A stretch of 64,000 nt of DNA from Circinella umbellata (lineage: Eukaryota; Mucoromycota; Mucoromycetes; Mucorales; Lichtheimiaceae): assembly GCA_025093555.1 (NCBI GenBank), contig JAIWNF010000007.1, forward strand, positions 248,001 through 312,000, given 5' to 3'. Position 1 is the stretch's first letter; each line of letters opens with the position of its first letter. Shown in pieces: positions 39,501-51,195 of the stretch. The notes under the pieces were generated by a model. It was given only the letters and a program-made list of their open reading frames with translations. It did no database searches and was not told the DNA's origin. A program made the translations under genes and the position numbers.

Positions 39501-40612
39501 AACAAAAGATTGAACAACAAGCAAATGCATTACCTGTTCCTGAAACAGCCACAGAAGTTACTTCACCTCGTCTTACACCTGCTGATCCAGTCAAATTGGC
39601 TGGAGCAAATGATCAAAACCTTGTTTCGTACCAATCACCAAACTATGAAATTTCTGCCTCGCTTGCCCGTGTCGTTAGTCGCTCTCCATTCTATCGCAAG
39701 CACATTTTGCGTTCCAAGCAATTTGACCGCAATGATCTTCATCTTTTGTTCGGTGTTGCTCATGAAATGCGCAATTTGGTTGAGCGCTATGGCTCCATTA
39801 ATATCTTACAAGGCCGCGTAATGAGTACTATGTTCTTTGAACCTTCTACTCGTACATCCTCTTCATTTGAAGCTGCCATGATGCGCCTTGGTGGTCAAGT
39901 TGTCTCCGTCAGTGCTACTACTTCATCTGTCCAAAAGGGTGAATCTCTTGCTGATACCGTACGTACCTTGGGTTGTTATGGTGATGTCATTATTCTTCGT
40001 CATCCTCAACCTGGCTCTGCTCAGTTGGCCGCCAAATATTCTAAGGTTCCAATTATCAACGCTGGTGATGGTATTGGTGAACATCCCACTCAAGCTTTCC
40101 TTGATGTTTTTACTATTCGTGAAGAACTCGGTACTGTCAATGGTTTAACTATTACCCTGGTTGGTGATTTAAAGAACGGCCGTACCGTTCACAGTTTAGT
40201 CAAGATTCTTGCTTACTATCAAGTCACCATCAACTATGTCGCTCCCGATTCGCTTTCAATGCCAAAGGAAGTTATAGAGGAAGTTGCACGTGCTGGTGTT
40301 ACGCAAAACGTTTATACTTCACTTGATGAAGTCATTGGAGAAACTGATGTGCTTTACATGACTCGTATTCAGAAGGAACGTTTCTCATCTGAAGAAGAGT
40401 ACAAGAGTGTCAAGGATGCATTCATTCTCAATAATGACGTTTTAAGCAAGGCGAAGTCTCAAATGATTGTTCTTCATCCCCTTCCTCGTGTTAATGAAAT
40501 CGAGCCTGAAGTTGATTTTGATCAACGTGCTGCCTACTTCCGTCAAATGCGTTATGGTCTTTATGTTCGTATGGCACTTTTGGCCTTGGTCCTGGGTACT
40601 CTGCGAGGCTAA
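33540..40612 (+). CDS. URA2: Carbamoyl-phosphate synthase / aspartate transcarbamylase fusion (Ura2)
   Basis: Cytosolic multifunctional enzyme for the first two steps of pyrimidine synthesis. Exons 33540-33816, 33925-36317, 36395-36743 and 36831-40612 give 2266 residues. The order is: glutaminase (class I amidotransferase with [15 protein letters not shown], nucleophile Cys, and [11 protein letters not shown]), CPSase N half ([20 protein letters not shown]), CPSase C half ([20 protein letters not shown]), allosteric MGS-like domain, dihydroorotase-like domain and ATCase. ATCase carries [20 protein letters not shown] and [12 protein letters not shown], with HPLPRVNEI near the end. In the dihydroorotase-like part the metal-binding HxH is replaced ([11 protein letters not shown]), as in other fungal Ura2, so that step must come from a separate gene. 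UTP feedback is known for the family. It converges with UBP14. Confidence 0.97.
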
Positions 40613-40814
40613 AAATTTGTACATCTTCTTCATTTTATAAATAGTAACATTTTAATATACATATAATCATCTCTTTTTTCTTATACTATCTGCTTTTCTA
40701 TATATTATACTATCCAAAAATAAAATAAAATATGGGAGTATTTTTGGTTGTTTTTATTATTGTTGAATCAAATTCGTAAAAGGGAAGTTCTACGTTTCAA
40801 ATGTTTAGTGTTTT

Positions 40815-43800
40815 TTAAGCACGTTGTAAGAAATACAAATAAGCTTCACCAATGGGTGGTTTTGGTGAAATTGCAACCTTGTTGTCATTGAATAAAACCC
40901 ATTGTCCTTCCTTAAGAACGTGTGCTACGTAATGGCCACAATGAACAGATGTACCCTTATGTGATACAAATGACTTAACAATATAATTGAAGGGTTGATT
41001 GGTATCTATATATATGTATATATAGTAAGTCTGTCAGTCAATGATCTAGTCCACTCAATTGCTAAAGTAATATAGAGTCCTTACCACCGGGTGCTTCTTT
41101 TTGTGTAGTTTCGCTATTTTCTTCGCCAGTTTCATCTGGATGACTGAAAAGCCAATCAAGTGCACGCTGTGCATCATTGCCCTAAACAGCAATAGCAGTA
41201 ATAATCATCATCAGTAATCAGAGATTAAATAGTATCTTTTTTGTCTTTTGATACTTACTGTTTCCTTCAATGCCTTCTTTGCTTGCAAAGGCGTGAAGCC
41301 CATTTCACATAGAATACTAATTTGCTCTTCGGAAGCCCCAGAAGAATCGCCACCACCTTGACTTGGTAAAGGGTCATCTATACCAGGATCTTCCATATGT
41401 TCAAACAACCAGTTCATGGCAATTTCGGCACCATTGTTACCAGTGTTCAATAATGCACGTTTACAGCGATTTTCTGGGAAACCCATGGCCATCAATTGTT
41501 CGACTGCAGCTTGATCGAATTGCGGCTCTATTTAAGTTAATATTAATAATACTCAGAATATGTCACAAAGTGTATCCGTTCGGAGATTGTTTAGTTATCT
41601 ATGTCATAACAAACTAACCTACTGCAACAAGAGCATCCTCAGGAAGTGCTTCTTCACCTGGCTGTTGACCACAGCCCAAATAATTGTCGAAATTAAGTTT
41701 TCCTTCGGGGAACTTGATTTCAACATCTAATGAAATTATTGTTCAGAAATTTTGCTGTATCATACAACATATATAATATCTTCACACTCACTAAGCTTCC
41801 GTGGCACCCAATCAATAAATGCAAACCGCCGAGCATGAACTACCAACACTTTGGGGAATGTACCAAACTTGGAAGATCTGACAGATAATAAAAAGAAAAT
41901 TAAATACTGTCAACTTAAAAAGCACTTTTGACTTTGTCTTCAAAAAGAAAACCACTTACTTATGCGCTGTTGTTTTTTCACTACAGCTTGGACAATTATA
42001 GCCCTCAACAGACTCTTCAGCAACAAAAGTATCCATGCATTCATAAAAATCAACAGGTTCATATACATCTTCTCCGACTTGCTTAGCAGGTACACTCAAA
42101 GAAATGCTATTAGCATTATCTGTTTGATATCGAACTTTTTTACATTTGCCACATTGAAGACGTTGCTCGATAGTAAACTCAAATTGAGATGTTGGATCAG
42201 CTGTCTTAGTTACATGTTCCTTTTGCGTAATTGTCTTCGTAAGGTATTGAAAAAATTCATATGCATCTTGTTGACGCATGGTGGAGAACTCTTCATGTCC
42301 TTTACCAACAAGTGCTTTAAACATACCAGGCGCAATACCATCTTGGGAGGGCACTTGCTCATCCGATTTCTTAGGGTTAGGCTGTGAATATCTTCCAGAA
42401 AACATACCATCGGCAAGTTTATGCAATTGACAATGCCAGCAATTAGCAGGTTCATTGGAACAAGTCTTAGCATGGTCATCCAATTGGTGATAATAGCGTT
42501 CTTGGAAAGCTTTAATATCAAATACGGATTGAAGAACAGAAGCCATGTAACAACTATTTATTAAAAATAATGTTGAGAAAGCGAGTCTACTTGGTAAATC
42601 TAGAAGAAAAAGAGATAGAAAAACCAATAGAGACCAACCTATTTCCAAGATTCTTAAGACCAGTGTAACCAGGACCAAATTTGGGTTCCAACTGTTTACC
42701 ATCCTCTGTCGTCATGCTAAAATCAAACTTGAGGTTTTGTTCCAATTGCTGGTTGTATACAAATCAATAATGTCAGTAATCAGCAATGAAACGCAAGGAA
42801 ATGTCTATTATGATCATGTTTTTTGTTTTACCAATTCTGTCATGCTCTTTTCTGTCTTTGTTTGTTGAGAAATATTAATACCCCAATTAGCAAGGTGGGT
42901 CGATAAATCATTATCCAAACGAGCATCATTACATGCATAACAGTAAATATCTACCATTCCCACAAAACAGTGTTAGTGATTCCAAATAAAAGATAAACCC
43001 ACTTCTTTTTTACATATATATACTTCTATACCTGCTGTGCCTTCAGGAGTGATAGTACCCAACTTGCAAGAAATGGCATGTCCAGTTTTTTCAAAATGTT
43101 CCAATGCATGGTTATTACCGCCTGATCCATCATAATGTCGTCGACCACATGCCAGATTGCCACAAGTTAAACACAACCAAAGGTTTTCATTGAGCTCACA
43201 ATCAGCACAATGAGCCAATGATTGTTGTTCCAACTTTTTTGAAGTTTCTTGTTGTAAACAAAGGGTGTGCTCACAAGCCGTTATTTCTTCTTCCCATGCC
43301 TTTACTTCTGATTGCTTTGCTGAAGACATGGCAGACATAATAGCTTCAACAACTGCTGATATCTAATAATGATAATTATATAGTATATATAACTGGATCA
43401 ATGGATTTTTTCATTCTTATATATAGATATGTATATATGAATTAATATATACCTCGGGAGTACAATCCTTGGCAGCTTCTGCGCCTTGACAAGCATAACA
43501 GCGGATCTTGAGGGAATAGTCGTACTTTACTTCTTCATCCTCGGGAACGATCGCAAGCTTGCTGATCTTTTGTGGTGGAGGTGTCCCGTCGTCTAGCTAA
43601 CACAATATTATTTGCTAAATGTCAGCATGATCTACATTGATCTTTTCCTAACTTACGCGTTTAACCTTGTCTACGATATAGCGACGAATATTAAGTGCCA
43701 AAGGGTGTCCGGTCAAATTAAAATGGTTTCGTGCATGATCTCTTTCAGAAGCAATGCAACCTCCATTGAAGCATGTTAAACAAACATCAATGCCTTCTGA

Positions 43801-44031
43801 TCCGTCCTGCAATAATATTAATAGTAATAATAAAAGAGCCGCTGCGCGATTAGTATATTACGTGGTTACTAGGCTTACGTAGACTATATAAATAGAAAAA
43901 AATAAATTAAAAAGAAAAATAAAAGTAAAACTCACTTGGCTGTCAAAGCATTGAGTACATTCTTCTTTATGAACCTGTGTATAAACACTAGGTGCCTTTA
44001 ATTGAGTGGAGGTTATGTGTGTGCAAGCCAT
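40815..44031 (-). CDS. UBP14: Ubiquitin carboxyl-terminal hydrolase 5/14 (Ubp14, isopeptidase T)
   Basis: Cys protease that disassembles free polyubiquitin chains. The ATG is at 44031 (MACTHITSTQLKAPSVYTQV) and the TAA at 40815-40817, with roughly ten short introns. N-terminal zinc-binding regions come first. The UBP-type zinc finger follows (HCADCELNENLWLCLTCGNL, then CGRRHYDGSGGNNHALEHF). The catalytic Cys box is GLKNLGNSCYMASVLQSVFD, split by an intron between Asn and Ser. QQDAYEFFQYL follows, with Cys pairs CGKCKK and CPSC. Two UBA domains are seen (VEQLMAMGFPENRCKRALLN and ISILCEMGFTPLQAKKALKE). The His box is SFVSHKGTSVHCGHYVAHVL with WVLFNDNKV. All catalytic residues appear intact. The domain order is diagnostic of USP5/Ubp14. 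Confidence 0.94.
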
Positions 44032-45353
44032 GAGGTACAAAAAGAAAAGTCAAGCGAAAAACGACACACGTTTTGCTGGGTTGATGCTTTTTTTATATTT
44101 CAATTCAACTTCCTATTAGGGAAGATAATTTTGGGGTTTATAACAATGCACCTCTAAGCAAGAATAATTCTAGATACTCATAACCGCTTAATAGGATACT
44201 AATAATCATAAAAGGAGCCATTTTTTCAATACAAAATACGTATCTTCAAATAAAAGCCATGTTATTAGAATATGATCATCGTATCTATTTTCTACATAAC
44301 TAATACTCTTTCTTACCAATTGGCGCGACTTTTTACAAAGTTATACTTATAGTGATCATACGATACACTCCAACTATTTATTATATTATTCTACTTATTG
44401 GATTTTTGCTATTTATTATTTTCTCTTTCACTTTCTGTTCCAATTTTAAATAACTTAATATTATCGGCTGTAGATTTCCTGTCATCTGTTGGGGGTGGCA
44501 GTAACAATAAATTGTCTATAATGATTATGCTTACATTTGCCAATTCTTTTTTGTTTTAGGCACTTGATGATAATGCTGATACGTATACAGCATATAAATA
44601 CTTTAAACTGCGAGCAAGACTATAATACTGCACCATACGTAATTGGTTTTCACAAATCATTTATGACCTATGATAGGCGTTCATATTAGTACTTATGGTT
44701 CACTATTTGGTAAGCTTTTATTATGGTACGTACATAGAGATGTACTGATCAATATACCGTATACGAAAGATACCACAACTTCATTGTATTTAGGATCCCA
44801 CTCAATAACTACACCAGTATACGATAATGAAGAGTTTCTCGTGCAACTTGGCTTTACCCAAATAAGTAGACAGACACAGTATAACTGTAAAAATACGCGT
44901 AGTAGTCAGGGTATGTAATTCGAAGCGATATTACTCTTATAAAGATGATCAAAAGAAGTAACCACCAAGTTATTAGATATAATAGTATTAAAAGGCAAAG
45001 AATTAAAGAATTCGATATTGATATAATACGTAGCCCTGATGACGTAGTATGTAAATATGTAGGTAGACAAGTATAATGAACCGTACAAAGAAGTAAATAA
45101 AAACATTAATGATTATGATGAAACAGGCGAAGAAACGTAAGGATACGTAAGGATACGTTTGTTATGCTAATGGTGACACTAAGACAACCAACACTTTACT
45201 TTCCTCGTATGTAATTCTAAATGTATATTCATTCATTTATTTATAGTTTCTTATTTAGTTGCTAATGATAAAAAATACTTAGCATTGATACAATTCATTA
45301 CACGTGAATGAGCGTATATTTAGTTCGGTATATTTAAAGGCATGACCATTCTT
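44032..45353. other. Intergenic, no gene recognised
   Basis: About 1.3 kb between the UBP14 start and the LAS1 stop. An 82-codon frame at 44670 (+) is not recognisable. A short tandem GGATACGTAA duplication lies near 45139-45160. Confidence 0.5.
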
Positions 45354-47581
45354 TTATTTATCAGGTAAATCTAAACATGGCATGATACCTCCTGGTAAAC
45401 ATCCGATAGGTGTTGGTATCCATTCTGTATTAGAATATAGGTTCCATACTCTTGAGGAACCAACATCCGATTCCTAAATATAATGTACTAGTAATGAATA
45501 CCACACTACACAAATACAAAATATTTAAAAAAGTATATTCACATATTAAAAACATACCTGTCCTCGAATTTGTTGTAATTGTGTAGTAAGTTCTTGAAGT
45601 TCTTTATCCATATCCACATCCATATTATCATACTCTTGATTAAACTCATTCTAGAGATCATACCAATAATTATATTAACCTATGCTATTCTAGAAAATGA
45701 ATTATATCTTCCTTCTCCATTGCGTCACATTTTTTTTACCTGATTTACTTTAATACTGAGATTTCTGCCAATAGCATCGATAATTGGCTTTAAAGAATAT
45801 GATAATTCCTCTGTTTCAATTTCTGCAACAGATTGAAGAATAGTTCTCGTACTTTTTATATATAAATATGCTTATTAGCCATCATAGCTCTTTGGATAAT
45901 AGTTTATGCTAACCAATACTTACAAGTAATTAGGGATTCGTAAACAGCCTTCAACTATATCTTCGAGGTCAACCTCCCCAAATATTGGTTCTTGTTCTTC
46001 CTTGACAAAGTCATGGTTTATAATATACTTAAACCAGTAGACTATAAAAATATATAAAGAACATTATTAATACAATAATGACTAACAGTAACAAGAAGAA
46101 AAAAAGTACGTATTTACCAATGGTTAACATGTAACTTTTACTTTTCTGTGATTCGTCACCTTGTTGCAATCCACAATTTTCCTATTGCATATTGATGTAA
46201 GTAAAAAAAATTGAACGGGATTCAAGCCTCACCATCAACCTTACTCTTCTCACTTCTTTTATACCTCTGACAACAAATAATCAAATAGGTCATTCATCAC
46301 AAATTCTATCAATATAATATATATAAGATATTAGAGTAATCATTTTATCAAGTGAGAGATATAAACAACATTACCATCTTGAAAATCTAACCGCTTAAGC
46401 ATTGCAGGCATCAAACTGATACCAAAGTCATCATATTTATCATTTAGAGCTTCAAGTAATGGTACCCATATGTCAGTCATGTCGCTCGAAATGCGAGTAT
46501 CTCCAAATCCGACACGTTTACTATTATTATCTTATGAGTAAGTGCTAACATATCCTAGATGAATATATAAATTTAAGAGTAGTAATTATACCTTTTGTCA
46601 TCTGGAACAAGAAAACCTTTGTCAAGTAATACCGGGATTAAGCCTTCAAGGATGTCAATAGGTGATACAATCTGAAGTAACCTTTTCATTGTATTCTCTT
46701 TTATACGTGATATTGCTTCACTTCGTTGCTTTGTGTCTAATAGCAATATTGGGTAAGAAAGATAGAGAGAAATATTATATAGTTCTTATTCACTTACTCT
46801 TCTGCTGTGTAGATATACATTGTTTGCGATAGTATTCAAGCGCTCTTTGCATATCTCGTAATTTTCCTTCTTCAACTACTGGTTTGCGATCTGTCTGCAA
46901 TGCCGGAGCCCAATATGTTTCCCCTATCCAAGCAAGTGCCTATACATAAAGAAAAAGGTTATAGAAGCAGCTTAGCTTGATGAAATTACAGAATATACAA
47001 ACCTGGTTAGCAGCATCTCGAAGTAATGCTAAGGTTGGAAGATATCCGTGCGTTGCATCGTGTCGTATTTCAACAAACCAACCAGGCATATTAATTCTAT
47101 CTGCCATAATTGATACTGCTACTGGCCGTGCTTTATTTTGCATAGGATCGATTGACCCGTTAACAAGCCTATAATAGTAATTGTTGAAGGGTTCAGCTAT
47201 AAAATTTCTACTACACTTGGATAGTTCATACATATAGCTCTCACCTTACAATGGCCATGGAATAAGTAAGTCTTAATTCTTCTGCAGAAAAAGTAGAGTT
47301 TTCAGAATCAGAAAGTCGAATTTGAATAAATTGTAGCGTACTTTCGATTGCTGTTGGTATATTTTGACGAGCTTTCCATGCTAAAACCTGGATCGATCAA
47401 AGTGTTTTTTTTAGCAGTTGATTTTCAGCATAAGAATTTTCTTTTGACAACAAAAAAAATGATTAGCTTTATTGCTTACGCGATTAACACCTTTTCGCAT
47501 GCCAACTTTTGAATCAGAGTACAACCAATCGTGTACTTGAGTTAGTTCTTCGTGTGATCTCCAAGGCACTTGACGTAACAT
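45354..47581 (-). CDS. LAS1: Las1 pre-rRNA endonuclease
   Basis: Nucleolar HEPN endonuclease that cuts ITS2 in pre-rRNA together with the Grc3 kinase. The start at 47581 (MLRQVPWRSHEELTQVHDWL) is the first ATG; the stop is at 45354-45356. About ten small introns. The HEPN domain covers exons 1-4 and includes VLAWKARQNIPTAIESTLQF and NMPGWFVEIRHDATHGYLPT then LALLRDAANQALAWIGETYW. RHDATH is the R-x4-H catalytic motif of the family. The C-terminus (WIPTPIGCLPGGIMPCLDLP) matches the short Las1 C-terminal tail that contacts Grc3. The central part is variable, as in other Las1 proteins. It is divergent from ETT1 with 137 bp between starts. Confidence 0.9.
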
Positions 47582-47718
47582 ATCGATAATACTTTATGTG
47601 TAATAAAAAAAAAGCAGCTGAAAGTGAGAAAATAAAGGAAGCGCTCTGCAAATAATTTCGCTTCTCTTTTCTACTTTATTTTTTTTCTTCAGACACCCGA
47701 TAAACACTCATATATCAA
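47582..47718. promoter_or_regulatory. Shared bidirectional promoter region of LAS1 and ETT1
   Basis: Only 137 bp separate the two divergent start codons, so both promoters must overlap here or extend into the genes. Both products serve ribosome production or translation, so co-expression is plausible but is inference. No defined site was identified. Confidence 0.55.
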
Positions 47719-49205
47719 ATGTCTAAACGCCTCGCTGAAGAAGAAGCCGGTCCTTCCATCCGTACAAAACGTATACGATCTGCTGAAAAAGACGGTCATG
47801 TTTCTGACTGCAACGATCCCGAATGTGAAGGGTGTGATGTTGGCGATGTTGAAATTTCTTTTGTTCGTAAAGACGAAAACGGTGAAGATCAAACATTCCA
47901 ACCATCAGCTCAAGAACTACTATCCATGGCTTTGAACGAATCAAATACGACAGTAGCATCAGATCAAGACAATGAGATTGTGCGTCGACTTTTTGACTTG
48001 GCTTTAGAACAATTTGAAAAGACAGATCCTGAGAACGATAGAAGTGGATATGCGACGTGTCTCGTGGAATTGGGTCGAGCCTTTGATGTAGAAGAAAGTT
48101 TACGAGAAGGTCTTGATATTTTTCGTGGACTGTCTAAAAAAACACCATCGTTGATGAAGGCTGAACATTGGCTTACGGTTGCCAAGGCTAGTACAGGCTT
48201 ATTAATTTTAATTCGTAAAAAGTTGAATAGCAATTTTGAAGAGTTGTTGGAGGAATTGGAAGAAGAGGATGAATCACCCTCTGAAGAACAACTTAAGAAG
48301 TATTCAGTTAAACGAGAAGAACTGAGTTTATATAAGGAAACATTGGATGCTATTGAAAAAGTAATAAAAAAGAAAACGTTGGCTGTTATTGATCTTTTCA
48401 ACTGAGCGGGATGATTGTTACTGACAACATTATTAAAATTTATGCAATTTTTAGGCTCTCGCGTCATCAAGCCATTTACCAACAAAAGAAGCACGATTTG
48501 GATTACAAGATCTTCAATCCTATGTACAACTATTGGATCATCCTCAACATTATAATCATATCTCCGTATTAACCGATGGATTGGATCGATTTATTGAGCA
48601 ATTTTCTTATAAAGAAGACCCAGATCTATTAGCTCTTAAAGCATCGCTTTTAATTCATAAGCAAAGTTTACTTGGAAATGACACCGAAAAGCAAAAGGTG
48701 AATTTTTTTTTATAAAAAAAAAAGCTTTATAAATATTTTAATAGTAATAGCTACTGATATGCAACATATAGAAATTATGTAAAGATAGCGAAAAATTACT
48801 CTTGGATGCCAATAATCTTTATAAAGAACAAAACAACAAAGAGTATCCTCGTGGATGGGAATTAGTAAGTTTAAAACTTTTAAACACTCATATTCATGAT
48901 TGATTGATACTTACTCTTATTTTAGTTAGCAATGCTTCAATTGAGCCAATCTAATTTATTAGACGATGAAGATGAAGTTGTTAAAAAGTATGAGGAAGCT
49001 GTAGAATCATTCAAAATGGCACACAAATTAAACCCAGGTAAAAATAGATAGATAAGGATCAAAATGGATAATATATGGGATTATTAATATAGTTGCTCTA
49101 GATAATTCCGAATTAGAGAATATGGTAAATGTGCTTTCTGGAGAAGCACAAGAAGAAGAAGAAGAAGAGGAGGACGAGGACGAGGAGGAAGGGAAGGAAG
49201 AATAG
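47719..49205 (+). CDS. ETT1: Enhancer of translation termination 1 (Ett1/Nro1-like)
   Basis: Nuclear TPR-like protein; yeast Ett1 promotes accurate translation termination, and its fission-yeast relative Nro1 acts with Ofd1 in oxygen sensing. Exons 47719-48360, 48455-48697, 48772-48864, 48926-49037 and 49102-49205 give 397 residues. The start MSKRLAEEEAGPSIRTKRIR provides a basic, nuclear-localisation-like segment. The central helical repeats include EIVRRLFDLALEQFEKTDPE, LVELGRAFDVEESLREGLDI and the last TPR-like VKKYEEAVESFKMAHKLNPD. The C-terminus is a Glu/Asp tail. A Cys-rich DCNDPECEGCD near residue 30 is unusual but short. Family call is by overall pattern; there is no catalytic motif to confirm it. 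Confidence 0.75.
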
Positions 49206-49217
49206 GTATATATTTTA

Positions 49218-50255
49218 TTATAAATTACTGTCAACCCATTGCCATTGATTATTGACAAGATCCATTATGTTCTGACCTTCTGTTGATCCTTTCACCATTT
49301 TTGCTTTGCCTTCCTTCTCCAACTTTTGCAGAATAAGCATGACACCTCGTGCAGCGGGCAAATGAAGCGACTCTGGATAATCTTTGTACAATACAGAAGT
49401 CACTTCCATAGATGTCCATTGTTTCTTGTCTTCTTTTGATGTTAATAGATCTACCAGTTGTTTTTCACGCAATTCTCGGTGGTTAATATATTCTTTTATT
49501 TTGGCAGTACCCTCTTCAATCACTGGACCATGACCCGGATATAATTTTCCTGGTTTCAATTTGAGTAACTTTTGTAAGCCGACTAGATATTCATGCAAAT
49601 CTTCAAATACTGCTGTCCCTTGACCCAATACACAATCAGCTGTAAACAAGCTGTTTTCCTCTTCAAACCAAAATGTACAATGATCTTTTGTATGACCTGG
49701 TGTATGAACTGTTCGCAGTGTTACTGAATCGGTTTGAAAGACTTTACCATCGTATAAGGGTTCAAAAAGGACATCTTCAGGGAATGACGATTGGTCTTCC
49801 GAGTAACGATGGAGGATAGGAGCAGGGAATTTATGGACAGTGATTTTCTTTTGCTGTTTATTCAACAATGATGACCCAAGAATATCTTTGAGGCCACCAA
49901 AATGATCTGGGTGGCCATGAGTAATAATGATATCTGAAATATAAGCTTCGGGTGATATCTTTTGAAGTGAATCATGCAAAAGTGGGATATATTCAGGAAT
50001 CCCTTGACCACTGTCAATAAGTAACTTTTTTGCTCCAGCACCAAGTAAATATGTATTGGTACCTAGAGGAATTGCAATAATTGTGTCGTCATTAGTGAAA
50101 TGTTTTAAATTACCAAAAAGAAATGTAACAACGATTTTGTATATGTGTATATGCATACCTTGAAGAGTAAATTTCCCGGGATTGAGACCAAGCACTCTCC
50201 ATACTTGCTTAGAGAGTTGGGTAAAGCTTGGTAAAGTTACAAGTGCTTCAGACAT
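49218..50255 (-). CDS. Metallo-beta-lactamase fold endoribonuclease (LACTB2-like)
   Basis: Relative of LACTB2, a (mitochondrial) single-strand RNA endonuclease of the metallo-beta-lactamase fold. Exons 50255-50159 and 50062-49218 give 313 residues. The joined sequence LGLNPGKFTLQGTNTYLLGA matches the family N-terminus. Metal-binding motifs: ITHGHPDHFGG (HxHxDH), HTPGHTKDHCTFW, FTADCVLGQGTAVFEDL and PGHGPVIEEG. The C-terminal winged-helix-like region (HRELREKQLVDLLTSKEDKK) is present. The single intron is 96 nt with no in-frame stop, so the unspliced message would stay open. The stop codon lies 12 bp from the ETT1 stop, tail to tail. Confidence 0.9.
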   Translation of the reverse strand: MSEALVTLPSFTQLSKQVWRVLGLNPGKFTLQGMHIHIYKIVVTFLFGNLKHFTNDDTIIAIPLGTNTYLLGAGAKKLLIDSGQGIPEYIPLLHDSLQKISPEAYISDIIITHGHPDHFGGLKDILGSSLLNKQQKKITVHKFPAPILHRYSEDQSSFPEDVLFEPLYDGKVFQTDSVTLRTVHTPGHTKDHCTFWFEEENSLFTADCVLGQGTAVFEDLHEYLVGLQKLLKLKPGKLYPGHGPVIEEGTAKIKEYINHRELREKQLVDLLTSKEDKKQWTSMEVTSVLYKDYPESLHLPAARGVMLILQKLEKEGKAKMVKGSTEGQNIMDLVNNQWQWVDSNL

Positions 50256-51195
50256 TGATAATATTCTTGAAAGAAGAGAGGCTTCTTTTTTTTCCCATGC
50301 ATTTGCGGACCTGACAAATTTGAAATTGTTTATAGTATAGATATTTTTTTTAATATGATAATAATATGCCGCTGCCAGCTATTTTTTAATATACTGCTGC
50401 GGTCTCTAAACGTAAAACTAGAATTATATAATATAATTCAGTTAGAAAGATTATCAACCACTGCAGATGTTCACTCTGCCATCTTTTCTCTCTCTTTTCC
50501 CACCATTCGATCTCGTGTTAGCAGCCATACTGTTGTTGCTTGTATCCTTCATGGTATTTGGAGTGGTTATTGGCGCTTTATTTTTGATGCAGTCCCTTTT
50601 GACAGAGATATTATAGTAGTAATCTTTGTCTATAGTAGTATACAACAGCGTAATCTTGTCAATATACAGCAGTTTATCACCTTTGAAGAAAAAAGCATGT
50701 AGATTCCTACTTGCATCTCTCAAAGAATAATATTCATCAATGGTTTCGCCAATAGAAGTTGACGTCTATAATAGCTCCTTGTGGTTTTGTAACTTGAGTT
50801 CTTGTTAACCTTCTTTTTTTTGCAGTATCGATTAGTAATTGGAAGGTGATACATGCTTTTTAACTCCAGATTGCATTATGTATCTTACATCAATCATATG
50901 CTTATCTGTATTAATGAAATAAATTATAAAGGGGATATCATATTATGGTATCAACCATAATTTGGATTTGCGAACATACCTTTGTTGCAATTGCCTAACC
51001 ACTTAATAATGGGCAGTAATAGCAACCAGTGAATTGCAGTCAATAGCAAAGCGCTTTTTTTTACATTTATTAACTTAATTATATTTTACGAGTTTTCTTT
51101 CTGGATTTTTAGTATTGAATGAATATTAAAAACATATACTTCTATGAACAAATTTCTTTATGTTATATCTATACAATGTTTCTACTAGTGTAGCT
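50256..51195. other. Intergenic, no gene seen
   Basis: About 940 bp of AT-rich sequence between the LACTB2-like gene start and the acyl-CoA dehydrogenase pseudogene end. No recognisable feature. Confidence 0.55.

Noticed and set aside
49218..50255. Single-exon 345-residue version of the LACTB2-like protein
   Set aside because: The 96-nt stretch breaks the conserved LQGTNTYL segment and has proper GT and AG ends, so it is an intron.
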